Source: Opitutaceae bacterium
GTDB taxonomy: Bacteria > Verrucomicrobiota > Verrucomicrobiia > Opitutales > Opitutaceae
Length of the DNA: 64,000 bases
Direction: 5' to 3'
NCBI GenBank assembly: GCA_005792355.1
Contig: SXSC01000367.1
Location: 1-64,000 of the forward strand
The translations under genes were made by a program, and so were the position numbers. Below the pieces are notes generated by a model. It was not told the DNA's origin, did not search any database, and worked only from the letters and a program-made list of their open reading frames with translations. Below are positions 25,586-34,434 of this stretch, in pieces; the stretch's first letter is position 1, and every line of letters begins with the position of its first letter.

Positions 25586-26073
25586 GGCAATTTCGCCTCC
25601 GCGACCTTCTTCGTCTGAGCCGCGCGAAAATCGTCGAGTGCCCGCTTAATCTGCGGATCGCCCAGCGCGAGGATCGCCGCCGCAAACAGCGCCGCGTTGA
25701 TCGCGCCCGGCGTGCCGATCGCCAGGGTCGCCACCGGAATTCCCGCCGGCATTTGCACCATCGAGAGCAGCGAGTCCATGCCCTTCAGCGACGCGCTTTC
25801 CATCGGCACCCCGAGCACCGGCAAAGGTGTCACCGCCGCCGCCACCCCCGCCAGGTGGGCCGCACCGCCCGCCGCCGCAATAATCACCTTCAGCCCGCGA
25901 CCTGCGGCGCCGCTGCACCATTCGATCGCGAGGTACGGCGTGCGGTGCGCGCTCAAGGCCCGCCGCTCGCACCCGATGCCAAGTTGTTCCAGGGTCTGCG
26001 CGCAATGCTGCATCGTCTCCCAGTCGGACGTGCTGCCCATGATGATGCCGACAAGCGGTGTGGTGGTAGCCAT
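25582..26073 (-). CDS. purE: N5-carboxyaminoimidazole ribonucleotide mutase
   Basis: PurE class I, which converts N5-CAIR to CAIR in de novo purine synthesis. The 163 residues match the family. Motifs are [13 protein letters not shown] at the N-terminus (phosphate-binding and catalytic Ser/Asp), [26 protein letters not shown] and [20 protein letters not shown], then [13 protein letters not shown]. The ATG at 26073 starts directly before the conserved core. purK is not adjacent. It is convergent with the mobA-like gene, with a four-base overlap of the stop codons. Confidence 0.97.
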   Translation of the reverse strand: MATTTPLVGIIMGSTSDWETMQHCAQTLEQLGIGCERRALSAHRTPYLAIEWCSGAAGRGLKVIIAAAGGAAHLAGVAAAVTPLPVLGVPMESASLKGMDSLLSMVQMPAGIPVATLAIGTPGAINAALFAAAILALGDPQIKRALDDFRAAQTKKVAEAKLP

Positions 26074-26163
26074 AATGTTGGGAAAACACGGGCAACAAAA
26101 ACGGCGCGAGTCAACTGCCAGCCCGGAATTTCCATCCGCTCAGCATCGCCGGACGCCCAGCTT

Positions 26164-26238
26164 GGAGGCGGGGTGCCCCCACCCCGCTCTTTTCGGTTTC
26201 GCGACCCATGCCTCGCGGGGTAGGGGCACCCCGCCTAC
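26164..26238. repeat. GCGGGGTGCCC inverted repeat, copy 1
   Basis: 24-base arms 26164-26187 (GGAGGCGGGGTGCCCCCACC...) and 26215-26238 with two mismatches around a 27-base spacer. A sibling lies at 40563-40641. It lies between purE and the RDD gene. Confidence 0.75.
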
Positions 26239-26263
26239 ATCGAACCCCACACCCGACAAACTC

Positions 26264-28240
26264 CTACAGTAGCGACACACCCTTCGGCACGCGCACCACC
26301 GTGGTGCCGGCGATCTTGTCGTGCCAGGACTGCTTCTCGTAGTCGAAGGCGACCCAGATGAAACCCAGCCCCGCCACGATCATGGAGAGGAAACACCCGA
26401 GCGCGCGCACGATCGCCGTCGCCCAGTCGATTTCGCGGTTGTCGATCCGGACCACCTTCAGACCGCAGACGATTCCGCCGATGGTCGTGCCTTTGTTCTT
26501 CCACATCACCGCGCCATAGATGGCCAGCCCCAGCAGGACGCCGCCCGGACCGTGATTAAATTGGAGGAACCGCGGCAGGAGACTCGAAGTGAAGCCGAAG
26601 ATCATCCCGATCAAGATCGCATCCAAGGCCAAGGCGGCGAGACGGATGAAGAATCCCGCCCGCGGCATCGCGCTGGTGAAGATGGATGCCGCGGGCACCG
26701 GAACTGCCATCGGTGCCGCGGCCACCGGCGGAGCGGCCGGAGGCGACAACGGCGCGGCGGCCAACTCGGCGACCCCGGCGGCAAAGCCCATCGTCGCGGC
26801 CGGTCCGTCCGACGACGGTGTTCCTGAATAACCCGGGCTCACCGCCGGAGCCGGCGCCACGACAGGTGCCACAAACGGGTTGCCGGCCGACGGCGGGGCG
26901 ATCGGGCCCGACGGCACAGGGACCGGCGGCTTCTCGCGCTTCAACGCCAACGCTATGGTGTAGACGACCACGCCGAGACCGACCCAGCTCAGCAGTTTGT
27001 AGAGCAGAAACCCGAATACCGGCACCGTGTAGAGCAGCAGCACCGCCACTCCGCCGATGAGGACGGCAAACACCGGATGCGCGAGCGGGCCGTCGCCGAA
27101 AAACTTCGTGAAGCGCCGGCCCAGCCACGCCAACATCACGGTTTTGCCGAACAGGCCGGCAAACATCAGACCGATCGCGAGGAACGGCACAATCACCACG
27201 CCAATCACCGTGGCCACGAGCAGCACGATGACCACCGGAGAGAGCAACACCGTGAGCACCGAGGAGACGAGCGACATCCCCGGCCGCGTCTCAAGCGTCG
27301 TCACACATTTTTCGATACCACCGCGGAAGAGCAGCGCCAGCAGCGCGTAGAAGCCGAGCAACGACAGCCCCACCAGCCACGCCCAGCCCAGGTCACGGCC
27401 GAAAGCGAGCGGCCGGGCCAGAAAGACACAACGCTTCACCCAGGTGGTCAACCAGGAGAGATCGCCTATGCCGCCGAGGATCGGAACATTCACCTGGTTG
27501 CCCCGCACGATGGCCTGCGGATCTTTCGTCAGCTTTCCGCCGATCAGCACGATGTCGCGTTCGATGACCGCGTTGGGCCCCAGCCGCATGTCGCCGAAAA
27601 CGGACACTACCTCGCCCCCGACCGGCCCGTCGATATCGACGCCCCCAAACACACTCACCGCGTCTTTGCCGATCCTGCCCTTGGATTCGAGCGGACCGAG
27701 CACGGCCACCGCATCCCCGCCGACCTTGGCGTCGGAACCGATGAAAGTGCGACCGAGCACCGAAACCGTATCGGTTTCAACCTCACCCTCCACCGTCGTC
27801 GAACCAAAGATGGAGATCGCTTCGCGCACCCGGTTGCCCTTGCTCACGATGTGGTCGCCAAACGGCGGCCCGTCCGAAGTTGCGGTCCGCGACGAACGAC
27901 GACGCTTCGACGCCGGCGTCTTCTCGGTCGTGGCGCCATCGGCGTCCGCCGGCACATCGAGGCGGCGCAGCGGTTTTTCGGTATCGGCGGATTTCTCCGC
28001 CTCGACTGCGGGAGCGATGGGCTCGGCGGGAGCGATGGGGGCAGCGGGTGCGACGGGTGCGGCGACGGGCGGCACTTCGGGGATGGCCGGTGCAGGAGGA
28101 GCGGCGGGAGCGCGTTCGGCCGCCGGAGCCGATTTCGTTTCAACCGGCTTCGGGGTTTCCTGTGCGAAGACGGCGAGTGCGAGGGTGAAGCAGCACGCGA
28201 GGATTGCGCCGTAGAAGAGTTGGCGGGAAGTGGATTTCAT
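26264..28240 (-). CDS. Membrane protein with bactofilin-like repeats and C-terminal RDD domain
   Basis: A 658-residue membrane protein of unknown function. A signal peptide (to about residue 26) is followed by an Ala/Pro/Glu-rich linker (27-115) and a repetitive beta region (about 125-235) with IFGSTTVEGEV, VLGRTFIGSDAKVGG, VFGGVDIDGPVGG and VFGDMRLGPNA, resembling polymer-forming (bactofilin-like) repeats. Then come four or five membrane helices (about 265-420), a second Ala/Pro-rich linker and a C-terminal RDD domain starting at AGFFIRLAALALDAILIG, with the GTTIGGIVCGLKVVR motif. The ATG at 28240 starts the signal peptide. It is the last gene of an operon with an ECF sigma factor and a small membrane protein, 43 bases downstream of the latter. 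A role in envelope stress sensing is inferred only from this context. Confidence 0.8.
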   Translation of the reverse strand: MKSTSRQLFYGAILACCFTLALAVFAQETPKPVETKSAPAAERAPAAPPAPAIPEVPPVAAPVAPAAPIAPAEPIAPAVEAEKSADTEKPLRRLDVPADADGATTEKTPASKRRRSSRTATSDGPPFGDHIVSKGNRVREAISIFGSTTVEGEVETDTVSVLGRTFIGSDAKVGGDAVAVLGPLESKGRIGKDAVSVFGGVDIDGPVGGEVVSVFGDMRLGPNAVIERDIVLIGGKLTKDPQAIVRGNQVNVPILGGIGDLSWLTTWVKRCVFLARPLAFGRDLGWAWLVGLSLLGFYALLALLFRGGIEKCVTTLETRPGMSLVSSVLTVLLSPVVIVLLVATVIGVVIVPFLAIGLMFAGLFGKTVMLAWLGRRFTKFFGDGPLAHPVFAVLIGGVAVLLLYTVPVFGFLLYKLLSWVGLGVVVYTIALALKREKPPVPVPSGPIAPPSAGNPFVAPVVAPAPAVSPGYSGTPSSDGPAATMGFAAGVAELAAAPLSPPAAPPVAAAPMAVPVPAASIFTSAMPRAGFFIRLAALALDAILIGMIFGFTSSLLPRFLQFNHGPGGVLLGLAIYGAVMWKNKGTTIGGIVCGLKVVRIDNREIDWATAIVRALGCFLSMIVAGLGFIWVAFDYEKQSWHDKIAGTTVVRVPKGVSLL

Positions 28241-28283
28241 GGCAGTGGGCGCGCGGGGCGCGCAGTCGAGATGCGAAATTGAA

Positions 28284-28763
28284 TTAACGTTGAGCCCGGA
28301 TCGCCTTGTAAGCGGCGGCGCCGAGGCCGAAGAGCGCCGCATACATCGCGGCGATGAAGGCGAGGCCCCCGTAGAGCCAGAGCGGCGGAATGTTGCGCAG
28401 CATGATGGCAAAGAAACCGGTCATGGCGTCTACGACCGCGCGGGCGCCTTCCATCCAGGCCACCGGCTGCGCAAATGCGCTTTGGACTTGGGCAGGTTCG
28501 AAACCAGCCATCGCCCAGACGGTGGCCATGAGCGCCACCTTCACGATGCCCGCCGAAGCGATGATAAATGCCACCCGGGCCGGCATCGGCCAGTACGCGA
28601 AACTCTTGTGCCACCACGCCAGGGCCGCCCGCTGGGCGAGCTCGGCCAGCACGCGCTGCTCAAGGGAACGCGGGGCCCGCCGGGCCGGCAGGTCGCGCAG
28701 GGCCCGGTGAACAAGCTGTTCCAGTTTTTCCTGGGGATCGCGGGAGTCGGGCATGGGGGTCAT
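28284..28763 (-). CDS. Small membrane protein, candidate anti-sigma factor
   Basis: A 159-residue protein with a charged N-terminal cytoplasmic part (about residues 1-60, including LEQLVHRALRDLPARRAPRS and LEQRVLAELAQRA) and two membrane helices (around 65-85 and 125-150). No zinc-finger His/Cys motif is present, so it is not a classical ZAS protein. Its position, seven bases after the ECF sigma gene, and the helical N-terminus suggest that it could hold the sigma factor at the membrane. Two ATGs are possible, at 28763 and 28754; the first is given. It could equally be an unrelated subunit acting with the downstream RDD protein. Confidence 0.65.
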   Translation of the reverse strand: MTPMPDSRDPQEKLEQLVHRALRDLPARRAPRSLEQRVLAELAQRAALAWWHKSFAYWPMPARVAFIIASAGIVKVALMATVWAMAGFEPAQVQSAFAQPVAWMEGARAVVDAMTGFFAIMLRNIPPLWLYGGLAFIAAMYAALFGLGAAAYKAIRAQR

Positions 28764-28770
28764 GACGGGT

Positions 28771-29370
28771 CTAGGGGCTGAATTGTTCGTGGGCGGTGCC
28801 GCTGCGGACGAGGATCTTGGCGAGGGCGGCACGGGCCCGCAGGATGTCGGTTTTCACCTTGGCGAGCGACACCCGGAGTTTCCGGGCGATCTCGTCGTAG
28901 GGCAGGTCTTCGAAATGGTAGAGCACGAGCGGCACGCGCTGATGTTCGGGCAATTGCTCCAGCGCCTGTTCCAACAACGCCCGGCGCTCCGTCGAATCGA
29001 CCTCGGAAAAAAAGGTGTCGGGGGCGGCAAACTCCGCCTCGGGGGCCTCGCGGTCGTCGGCTGCGGAGTCGCGCTTGAACTCCGAAAAGAACCGCCAGCG
29101 GTTGCGGTAGCGGGAAAGGTGGTTCAGCGAGAGATTGGTGGCGACCGTCTTCAACCACCCGCCGGCGGTCGGGCTCGTGCTCAGGTGATCGTAGTTCTCG
29201 TAGGCTTTGAGAAAGACCTCCTGCGCAATGTCCTCGGCCTGCGTATCGTTTCCGGTGATCCGCGCCGCGGTCGAATATACCATGTCTTGGTAATTGCGCA
29301 TGAAGGTCGTGAAATCGGCCGCCGGGCTTACGCCGGCTTCGTTGGTGTGCACTGGAGTTTCATCGTTCAT
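28771..29370 (-). CDS. ECF-type RNA polymerase sigma factor
   Basis: A 199-residue sigma-70 family factor of the extracytoplasmic-function group. Region 2 is seen in MRNYQDMVYSTAARITGN and AEDIAQEVFLKAYEN with the following WLKTVATNLSLNHLSRYRN. Region 4 is seen in LLEQALEQLPEHQRVPLVL and YDEIARKLRVSLAKVKTDILRARAAL, a helix-turn-helix. A linker of about 35 acidic residues lies between. The ATG at 29370 (MNDETPV) is preferred over 29403. It heads a three-gene operon with a candidate anti-sigma factor and the RDD membrane protein, so autoregulation is likely but no promoter could be assigned. Confidence 0.93.
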   Translation of the reverse strand: MNDETPVHTNEAGVSPAADFTTFMRNYQDMVYSTAARITGNDTQAEDIAQEVFLKAYENYDHLSTSPTAGGWLKTVATNLSLNHLSRYRNRWRFFSEFKRDSAADDREAPEAEFAAPDTFFSEVDSTERRALLEQALEQLPEHQRVPLVLYHFEDLPYDEIARKLRVSLAKVKTDILRARAALAKILVRSGTAHEQFSP

Positions 29371-30004
29371 GTGCAAAACACGGGGGCGGCCGGGAAGTCG
29401 CAAAAAACTTGATGTCGCTCAAAATCCACCACGGCGAGCGTTAACATCGCACCCGGAACCAAACTCAATCCCCAATCTGCTTACACCGCAGAGACCCAAT
29501 CTTCAGAGTGCAGAGAGAAAAGGCTCTCCGACGGCAGCTCCACGCCTCCGTGCCTTGGTGGTGAACAACTCCGACGAACCCGCCGCCTGCCTGCTTGCTT
29601 GCCGCTTGCGTGGCATCTTTTCTTGGCGGGTGTTATTCCGCCTGTCCCCATTCCTCTGTCATGGGATCGGTCTTGGTTCCTGGTTCTAGCCTCCCGCAGA
29701 TTCAGAAAGACCGCAGATGGCCGGCCTGCTGATTCGGCATCTGCGGTCTTTCTGATCAGCGGGAGGACCTTTGACTCCGCCGAGAGGGGACCAACACGCC
29801 GGGAATCCCAAAGGCAACTTGGCAGAAAATTCCATTCTGGGGGGGGTGAAGGATTGTCGAAACGGCGTGAGCTTGTCGAAACGGCGGCGCTGAGCCGCGG
29901 TCGGTATTTTCCACGTGGCGAGCACCGAAATCCGCCCCCGGAGCCCACCTCGCCCTTGCCACGGCCCCGGCGAAGACAAAAACTGCGCCCAACCAAATCC
30001 TTCC
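29371..30004. other. Gene-free region upstream of putA with repeats
   Basis: 634 bases without a credible gene. It includes CCGCAGAG-type repeats (29485-29520), the second copy of the long inverted repeat (29644-29770) and a TTGGCAG/GAAAAT plus GTCGAAACGGCG stretch (29818-29895). The promoters of the sigma operon and putA must lie here. Confidence 0.65.
29644..29770. repeat. Long imperfect inverted repeat, copy B
   Basis: Same orientation and order as 13661-13800: CCCCATTCCTCTGTCATGGG, TGGTTCCT, then CCCGCAGATTCAGAAAGACC, closing with CATCTGCGGTCTTTCTGATC. The middle differs and is shorter. Spurious reading frames in both copies share a LNLREA...SHDRGMGT translation. Confidence 0.7.
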
Positions 30005-33000
30005 ATGTCCTCCTTTCTCCCGCCCGATCCCGCGCTCGAAACCCGCATCCACACCCTCGGTGACAGCCTGTTTGCCGCGATGGACGCCTCCCCCGCCCCG
30101 GGGATTTTTTCCAAAAAGGGCGCCTATGCCCGCGTGATGGAGTGGTCGATGAAGGACCCCGCCTTCAAGACCCAGTTGTTTCGGTTCGTCGATGTCCTCC
30201 CCTCCCTGAAGTCCAGCGCCGAAATCGTCCGCCACTTGCAGGAATACCTCGGAGACAAGGCGGTGGAACTGAACCCCGCAATGAAAGCCGGCCTGGCCGC
30301 GTCGTCCTTCGCGCCCGCCCTGGTCGCCGGTCCGGTCAAGGCCAACGTCATCTCGATGGCCGGGCAATTCGTCGCCGGAGCGACGCCCGCCGATCTGGTG
30401 AAACAACTCCGCAAGAACACCCAGCGCGGCCTCGCCACCACCATCGACCTGCTCGGCGAAACCGTGGTCAGCGAGCAGGAGGCCGACGTGTTCCTCCAGC
30501 GCAATCTCGACGTCCTCGACACCGTCGCCGCCGCCCTGGCGAAAGACCCCTCTCCGGCGCTGAGCGATGTCGGCCCCGGCGGCCGGGCCCTGCCGCGGCT
30601 CAATCTCTCGGTGAAAATCTCCGCGCTCACGCCGGATGTCCACCCCGCCGATCCCGAAAACTCGATCGCCGCCTTGCAACAGCGGCTCCGCCCGATCCTC
30701 CGCCGCGCCGCCGAGGTCGGCGCGTTCGTCAATTTCGACATGGAGAGTTACAAGCTGAAGGACCTCACGCTGGCTCTTTTCAAATCGATTTTGGAGGAAC
30801 CGGAGTTCCGCGAAAAACCCGCCTGCGGCATCGCCCTGCAGGCCTACCTGCGCGACTGCGAACGCGACTGCCTGGATCTGATCGCCTGGGCGCGGAAAAA
30901 CCACCGCGTCATCGGCGTCCGCCTCGTGAAGGGCGCGTATTGGGACTATGAGACCATCCTGGCCCAACAGCGCGACTGGCCGGTGCCCGTGTGGTCGCGG
31001 AAACCCGAGAGTGACGCCAATTTTGAGAAGATCACCGTGCTCCTCCTCGAAAACGTCGCGGTGATTTCACCCGCGTTCGCCACCCACAACGTCCGCTCGT
31101 GCGCGCACGCGATCGCTCAGGCCGAACGCCTCGGGCTCGATCCGCGCGCCTACGAATTTCAGGCCCTCTACGGCATGGCTGACGAGTTGAAGACGGCGCT
31201 GCTGCAGAACGGCAACCGCGTGCGCGAGTATTGCGCCATCGGCGAACTCCTGCCGGGCATGGCCTACCTCGTCCGGCGCCTGCTGGAGAACACCAGCAAC
31301 GAGGGCTTCCTGCGCCAGAAAAATCTGGGCGAGGCGACGCGCGAACAGCTGCTCGAAAATCCGGTGGCGGCGCTTGAAAAGTGGCGTCGGCTTCCCGCCG
31401 ATGGGTCGGAAAAACCGGCGGCTGGAGGCCGTGGCCACCCGGGGCCCCAGCCTGCGCTCCAGCCGTCAACCCAGGCAGGATCGGAGAGCCGGCCCCACCT
31501 TTTCCGCAACGCCGCCAACACCGACTACACGATCGCCGCCAGGCGCGCGCAGCAGCTGGCGGCCTTGCGGCACTTCGAGGCCACCCAACTCGGGAAAAAA
31601 TGGCCGTGCATCATCAATGGGAAAAAAATCACCGACCGACCGTTCTTGCCCTCGGTCAATCCCGCCCGACCCGCGCAAATCGTCGGCTACTGGGCCAAGG
31701 GCACGGTGCGCGACGCCGAGGATGCCGTCGCCGCCTCGGTCGCCTATTTCCCGAAATGGCGCGCCACGCCGGTCGACGACCGCGCGTGCCTGCTCGAACG
31801 CGCCGCCGACCTCATGGAGGCGCGCCGCATGGAGATTAATTCGCTCCTCATCCTTGAGGCCGCCAAGCCGTGGATCGAGGCCGACGGCGACACTTCCGAG
31901 GCGATCGACTTCCTGCGCTATTACGCGATCGAGATGCGCCGGATGGCGCAACCGATCGTCACCCAGCACGTGCCCGGGGAACGCTGCGTCCAGACGTGGA
32001 CGCCGCGCGGGGTCGGCGTCGCAGTGGCGCCCTGGAATTTTCCGCTCGCGATCCTCACCGGGCTCACGGTCGCGCCGCTGGTCGCGGGTAATTGCGTCAT
32101 CATCAAACCGGCGCGCCAGACCTCGATCATCGGCGCGTACCTGATGGACATCCTGGTGGAGGCCGGCGTGCCCGCGGGCGCGTTGCACTATCTGCCCTGT
32201 TCCGGCGCCGACGCCGGCGCGCATCTCGTCGCGCACCCCCAGGTCGACTTCATCGCCTTCACCGGCTCACGCGAAGTCGGCTGTGGTATTTGGGAGCAAG
32301 CGGGCAAGACCCGCCCGGGTCAGCTCAACCTCAAGAAGGTCGTGTGCGAGATGGGCGGCAAGAACGCCATGATCATCGACAACGACGCCGACCTCGACGA
32401 GGCGATCCCGGCGGCGCTCTACAGCGCGTTCGGTTTTGCCGGCCAGAAATGCTCGGCGTTGTCGCGGCTCATCGTGCTTGCGGAGGTGCACGACGAATTC
32501 GTGGCGCGGTTCGTCGCCGCCTGCGGATCGCTCCCCGTCGGCGATCCGTCGCTCCCGGGCACGGTCGTCAACCCGGTGATCGACGCCGCCGCGCAAAAAT
32601 CGATTCTCGGCTACATCGAGGCGGGCCGGCGGGAGTCGAAACTCGCGTGGCAGGCCACGTTGTCGCCCGAGGCCGTCGCGAGTGGCGGCTACTACGTGCC
32701 GCCGGCGGTGTTCACCGGCTGCCAGGTTGATCACCAAATCGTCCGCGAGGAAATTTTCGGCCCCGTGCTCGCGATCCTCCGGGCCAGGGACCTCGACGAG
32801 GCCTTTGCGATGGCCAACGCCAGCGACTATGCGCTCACGGGCGGCTTTTTCTCGCGCAGCCCGCGGGCGCTGGAGCGCGCGCAGCAGGAATTTCTCGTGG
32901 GAAATCTCTATCTCAACCGCGGCTGCACCGGGGCAATCGTGCAACGCCATCCGTTCGGCGGCTTCAAGATGAGCGGCGGCGGCACCAAGGCCGGCGGCCG

Positions 33001-33082
33001 GGAGTATCTGGAGAATTTTCTGTTCCCGCGCCTGATCGCCGAAAACGTCATGCGCCGCGGCTTCACTCCCCCGGAGGAGTGA
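30005..33082 (+). CDS. putA: Bifunctional proline dehydrogenase / delta-1-pyrroline-5-carboxylate dehydrogenase
   Basis: A 1025-residue PutA that oxidises proline to glutamate in two steps (FAD-dependent, then NAD-dependent). The proline dehydrogenase barrel (about 90-440) shows LNLSVKISALTPDVHP, VNFDMESYK, RLVKGAYWDYE and FQALYGMADELK. A low-complexity linker (about 475-510, rich in Gly, Pro and Ser) separates it from the aldehyde dehydrogenase domain (about 525-1005), where CEMGGKNAMI gives the general base Glu and FGFAGQKCSALSR the catalytic Cys. The ATG at 30005 starts MSSFLPPD; the upstream frame is not family-like. No ribbon-helix-helix DNA-binding domain is present at the N-terminus, so it lacks the autoregulator function of enteric PutA. 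Confidence 0.96.
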   Translation: MSSFLPPDPALETRIHTLGDSLFAAMDASPAPGIFSKKGAYARVMEWSMKDPAFKTQLFRFVDVLPSLKSSAEIVRHLQEYLGDKAVELNPAMKAGLAASSFAPALVAGPVKANVISMAGQFVAGATPADLVKQLRKNTQRGLATTIDLLGETVVSEQEADVFLQRNLDVLDTVAAALAKDPSPALSDVGPGGRALPRLNLSVKISALTPDVHPADPENSIAALQQRLRPILRRAAEVGAFVNFDMESYKLKDLTLALFKSILEEPEFREKPACGIALQAYLRDCERDCLDLIAWARKNHRVIGVRLVKGAYWDYETILAQQRDWPVPVWSRKPESDANFEKITVLLLENVAVISPAFATHNVRSCAHAIAQAERLGLDPRAYEFQALYGMADELKTALLQNGNRVREYCAIGELLPGMAYLVRRLLENTSNEGFLRQKNLGEATREQLLENPVAALEKWRRLPADGSEKPAAGGRGHPGPQPALQPSTQAGSESRPHLFRNAANTDYTIAARRAQQLAALRHFEATQLGKKWPCIINGKKITDRPFLPSVNPARPAQIVGYWAKGTVRDAEDAVAASVAYFPKWRATPVDDRACLLERAADLMEARRMEINSLLILEAAKPWIEADGDTSEAIDFLRYYAIEMRRMAQPIVTQHVPGERCVQTWTPRGVGVAVAPWNFPLAILTGLTVAPLVAGNCVIIKPARQTSIIGAYLMDILVEAGVPAGALHYLPCSGADAGAHLVAHPQVDFIAFTGSREVGCGIWEQAGKTRPGQLNLKKVVCEMGGKNAMIIDNDADLDEAIPAALYSAFGFAGQKCSALSRLIVLAEVHDEFVARFVAACGSLPVGDPSLPGTVVNPVIDAAAQKSILGYIEAGRRESKLAWQATLSPEAVASGGYYVPPAVFTGCQVDHQIVREEIFGPVLAILRARDLDEAFAMANASDYALTGGFFSRSPRALERAQQEFLVGNLYLNRGCTGAIVQRHPFGGFKMSGGGTKAGGREYLENFLFPRLIAENVMRRGFTPPEE

Positions 33083-33110
33083 GAGGGGCAGCACGCGTCG
33101 AATGCGTCTT

Positions 33111-33186
33111 GTAGGGCGTCTGTCTTGCAGATGCCGGGCGCAGGATTCGCCGGTGGCAAACGGCGTCTGCCAGACCGACGCCCTAC
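33111..33186. repeat. GTAGGGCGTC inverted repeat behind putA
   Basis: 26-base arms 33111-33136 and 33161-33186 with three mismatches around a 24-base spacer; outer ends GTAGGGCGTC and GACGCCCTAC. It lies 28 bases after the putA stop and has the form of a REP/BIME-like element. Confidence 0.75.
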
Positions 33187-33209
33187 GCCGCAGCCACTTT
33201 GTCCCGATC

Positions 33210-33331
33210 CGCCCTCCGAGAGCGTCGAAAAAGGTCTGGGCGACGCAGATACTTCGGAGGGCTGCGCTTCGTCGCAGCCGTTTTTCCATTCGCGGCGACG
33301 ACGAAGCGGCGCCCTCCGAATGACCTTTTCG
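33210..33331. repeat. Compound inverted repeat (CTTCGGAGGGC / GCCCTCCGAA)
   Basis: Nested pairs: CGAAAAAGGTC (33226) with GACCTTTTCG (33322), CTTCGGAGGGC (33252) with GCCCTCCGAA (33311), and GCTTCGTCG (33266) with CGACGAAGC (33299). A further GCCCTCCGAG stands at 33211. It directly abuts the previous element. Confidence 0.65.
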
Positions 33332-33339
33332 ACCCCCGC

Positions 33340-34134
33340 TCAGAAATCGATCGCCTTCAAGGTTCCGATCTTCACCTCGAAACGCTCGGCGTAGGGCTTC
33401 ACGTGTTTCAGTTCCGCGCGCTTCAGCTCGATCGAGCGACCGCTGCCGATGAAGAGGATCGACCAGTCCGCATCCCCCGCGATGGCCACGAGCGTCGACG
33501 GGAATTTCGGATCGACCTGGGCAAAATCGAGGCTCGCATCGCCCGATTTCACCTTGACCACCAGCATCGCGCGAAAGGACGCGCGCAACAACACGGAGAT
33601 GTTCTCCAGGATCCGGCCTTCCTTCTTCACCCGCGCCTGGACCTGAAATTTTTCCGAGGGAAACCGCTCGCTGGCCGTTTTCAGCAGCGGAATCTCGAAC
33701 ACCCAGTGCGTTGCGGTTTCCTCGGCGATCGCCGAACGATTCACGTCGATCGCCTCGCCCAGGCTCGGCTGGCGGCGCTTGGACGAAACCAGCCGTTCGG
33801 GATCGGCGTCCTCGCCCCGGCGGCGGAATTTGGCCTGGTCCCGCGCGCTCGGCTCCTTGCCGTCGATCTTGATCGGCGTCCACTGCTCGGCGAACGGCTT
33901 CGAGGGATCGTAGCGCACGATCTGCTCGGATTTGACCTTGCCCTTGCTGTCGCGCAGCACGCGATGCTCGGTGTAGGCCCAGCGGTGGAGGTCGCCCGCG
34001 ACCTTGTGGAGCGTGTCGTTGAGCAGCGAAATTTCCTCGGGCGTGGCCGCGCGCTCAGTCGTCGAAGCCGCGCGCGAGGAAAGACTCGTGGCGCAAACCG
34101 AAAGAAGTGCGAGGCACAGGAGGCGCGGAAGCAT
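33340..34134 (-). CDS. Secreted protein of unknown function
   Basis: A 264-residue exported protein that I do not recognise. A signal peptide (MLPRLLCLALLSVCATSLSS, probable cleavage after SRA) is followed by a soluble, charged domain: SLLNDTLHKVAGDLHRWAYTEH, SEQIVRYDPSKPFAEQWTPI and a basic stretch FRRRGEDADPERLVSSKRRQ. The C-terminal half alternates hydrophobic strands (HWVFEIPLL, MLVVKVKSG, WSILFIGSG), suggesting a beta-rich fold. No catalytic motif was seen. The ATG at 34134 starts the signal peptide directly. It is convergent with putA, separated by two inverted repeats, and divergent from the phosphofructokinase gene. Confidence 0.75.
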   Translation of the reverse strand: MLPRLLCLALLSVCATSLSSRAASTTERAATPEEISLLNDTLHKVAGDLHRWAYTEHRVLRDSKGKVKSEQIVRYDPSKPFAEQWTPIKIDGKEPSARDQAKFRRRGEDADPERLVSSKRRQPSLGEAIDVNRSAIAEETATHWVFEIPLLKTASERFPSEKFQVQARVKKEGRILENISVLLRASFRAMLVVKVKSGDASLDFAQVDPKFPSTLVAIAGDADWSILFIGSGRSIELKRAELKHVKPYAERFEVKIGTLKAIDF

Positions 34135-34434
34135 GCGGCTGAGTGGGTAGACGTCCCGCCATGTTCCCTGGAGTGAGGGCGTACCGCAAGCACTTCGATT
34201 CCTCGCGACATCCGCCCGCCTGAAACCGCCGCGACTCGTCCCGAGTCCACGTCCACCCCACCCCGCGGAGCGTGCAAAACTATGACATACCTATGTCATT
34301 GTGTTGTATGGCGCATGAAAAGGCGCGGGCACGCCGATGATGAGCGTGGGGGGGCCGCGACCGGTTTCGGCGGGGCCGGCGCCTGCGGCGCGATCTTGCC
34401 TGTCCGGCGTAAATCCTGCTCTGCTTCAAGCGCC
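34135..34434. other. Divergent intergenic region with an AT-rich palindrome
   Basis: 300 bases between the secreted protein gene and the phosphofructokinase gene. It contains an 18-bp palindrome at 34282-34299. The stretch 34318-34434 is open in frame with the kinase but does not look like its N-terminus. Confidence 0.6.
34282..34299. promoter_or_regulatory. Candidate operator palindrome
   Basis: ATGACATA (34282-34289) and TATGTCAT (34292-34299) form a perfect inverted repeat around CC in an AT-rich island. It lies 136 bases upstream of the kinase ATG. The regulator is unknown. Confidence 0.45.

Noticed and set aside
29481-29996. Minus-strand reading frame of 171 codons
   Set aside because: Same repeat-derived composition, Arg/Ser-rich, no domain, and it spans the long inverted repeat.
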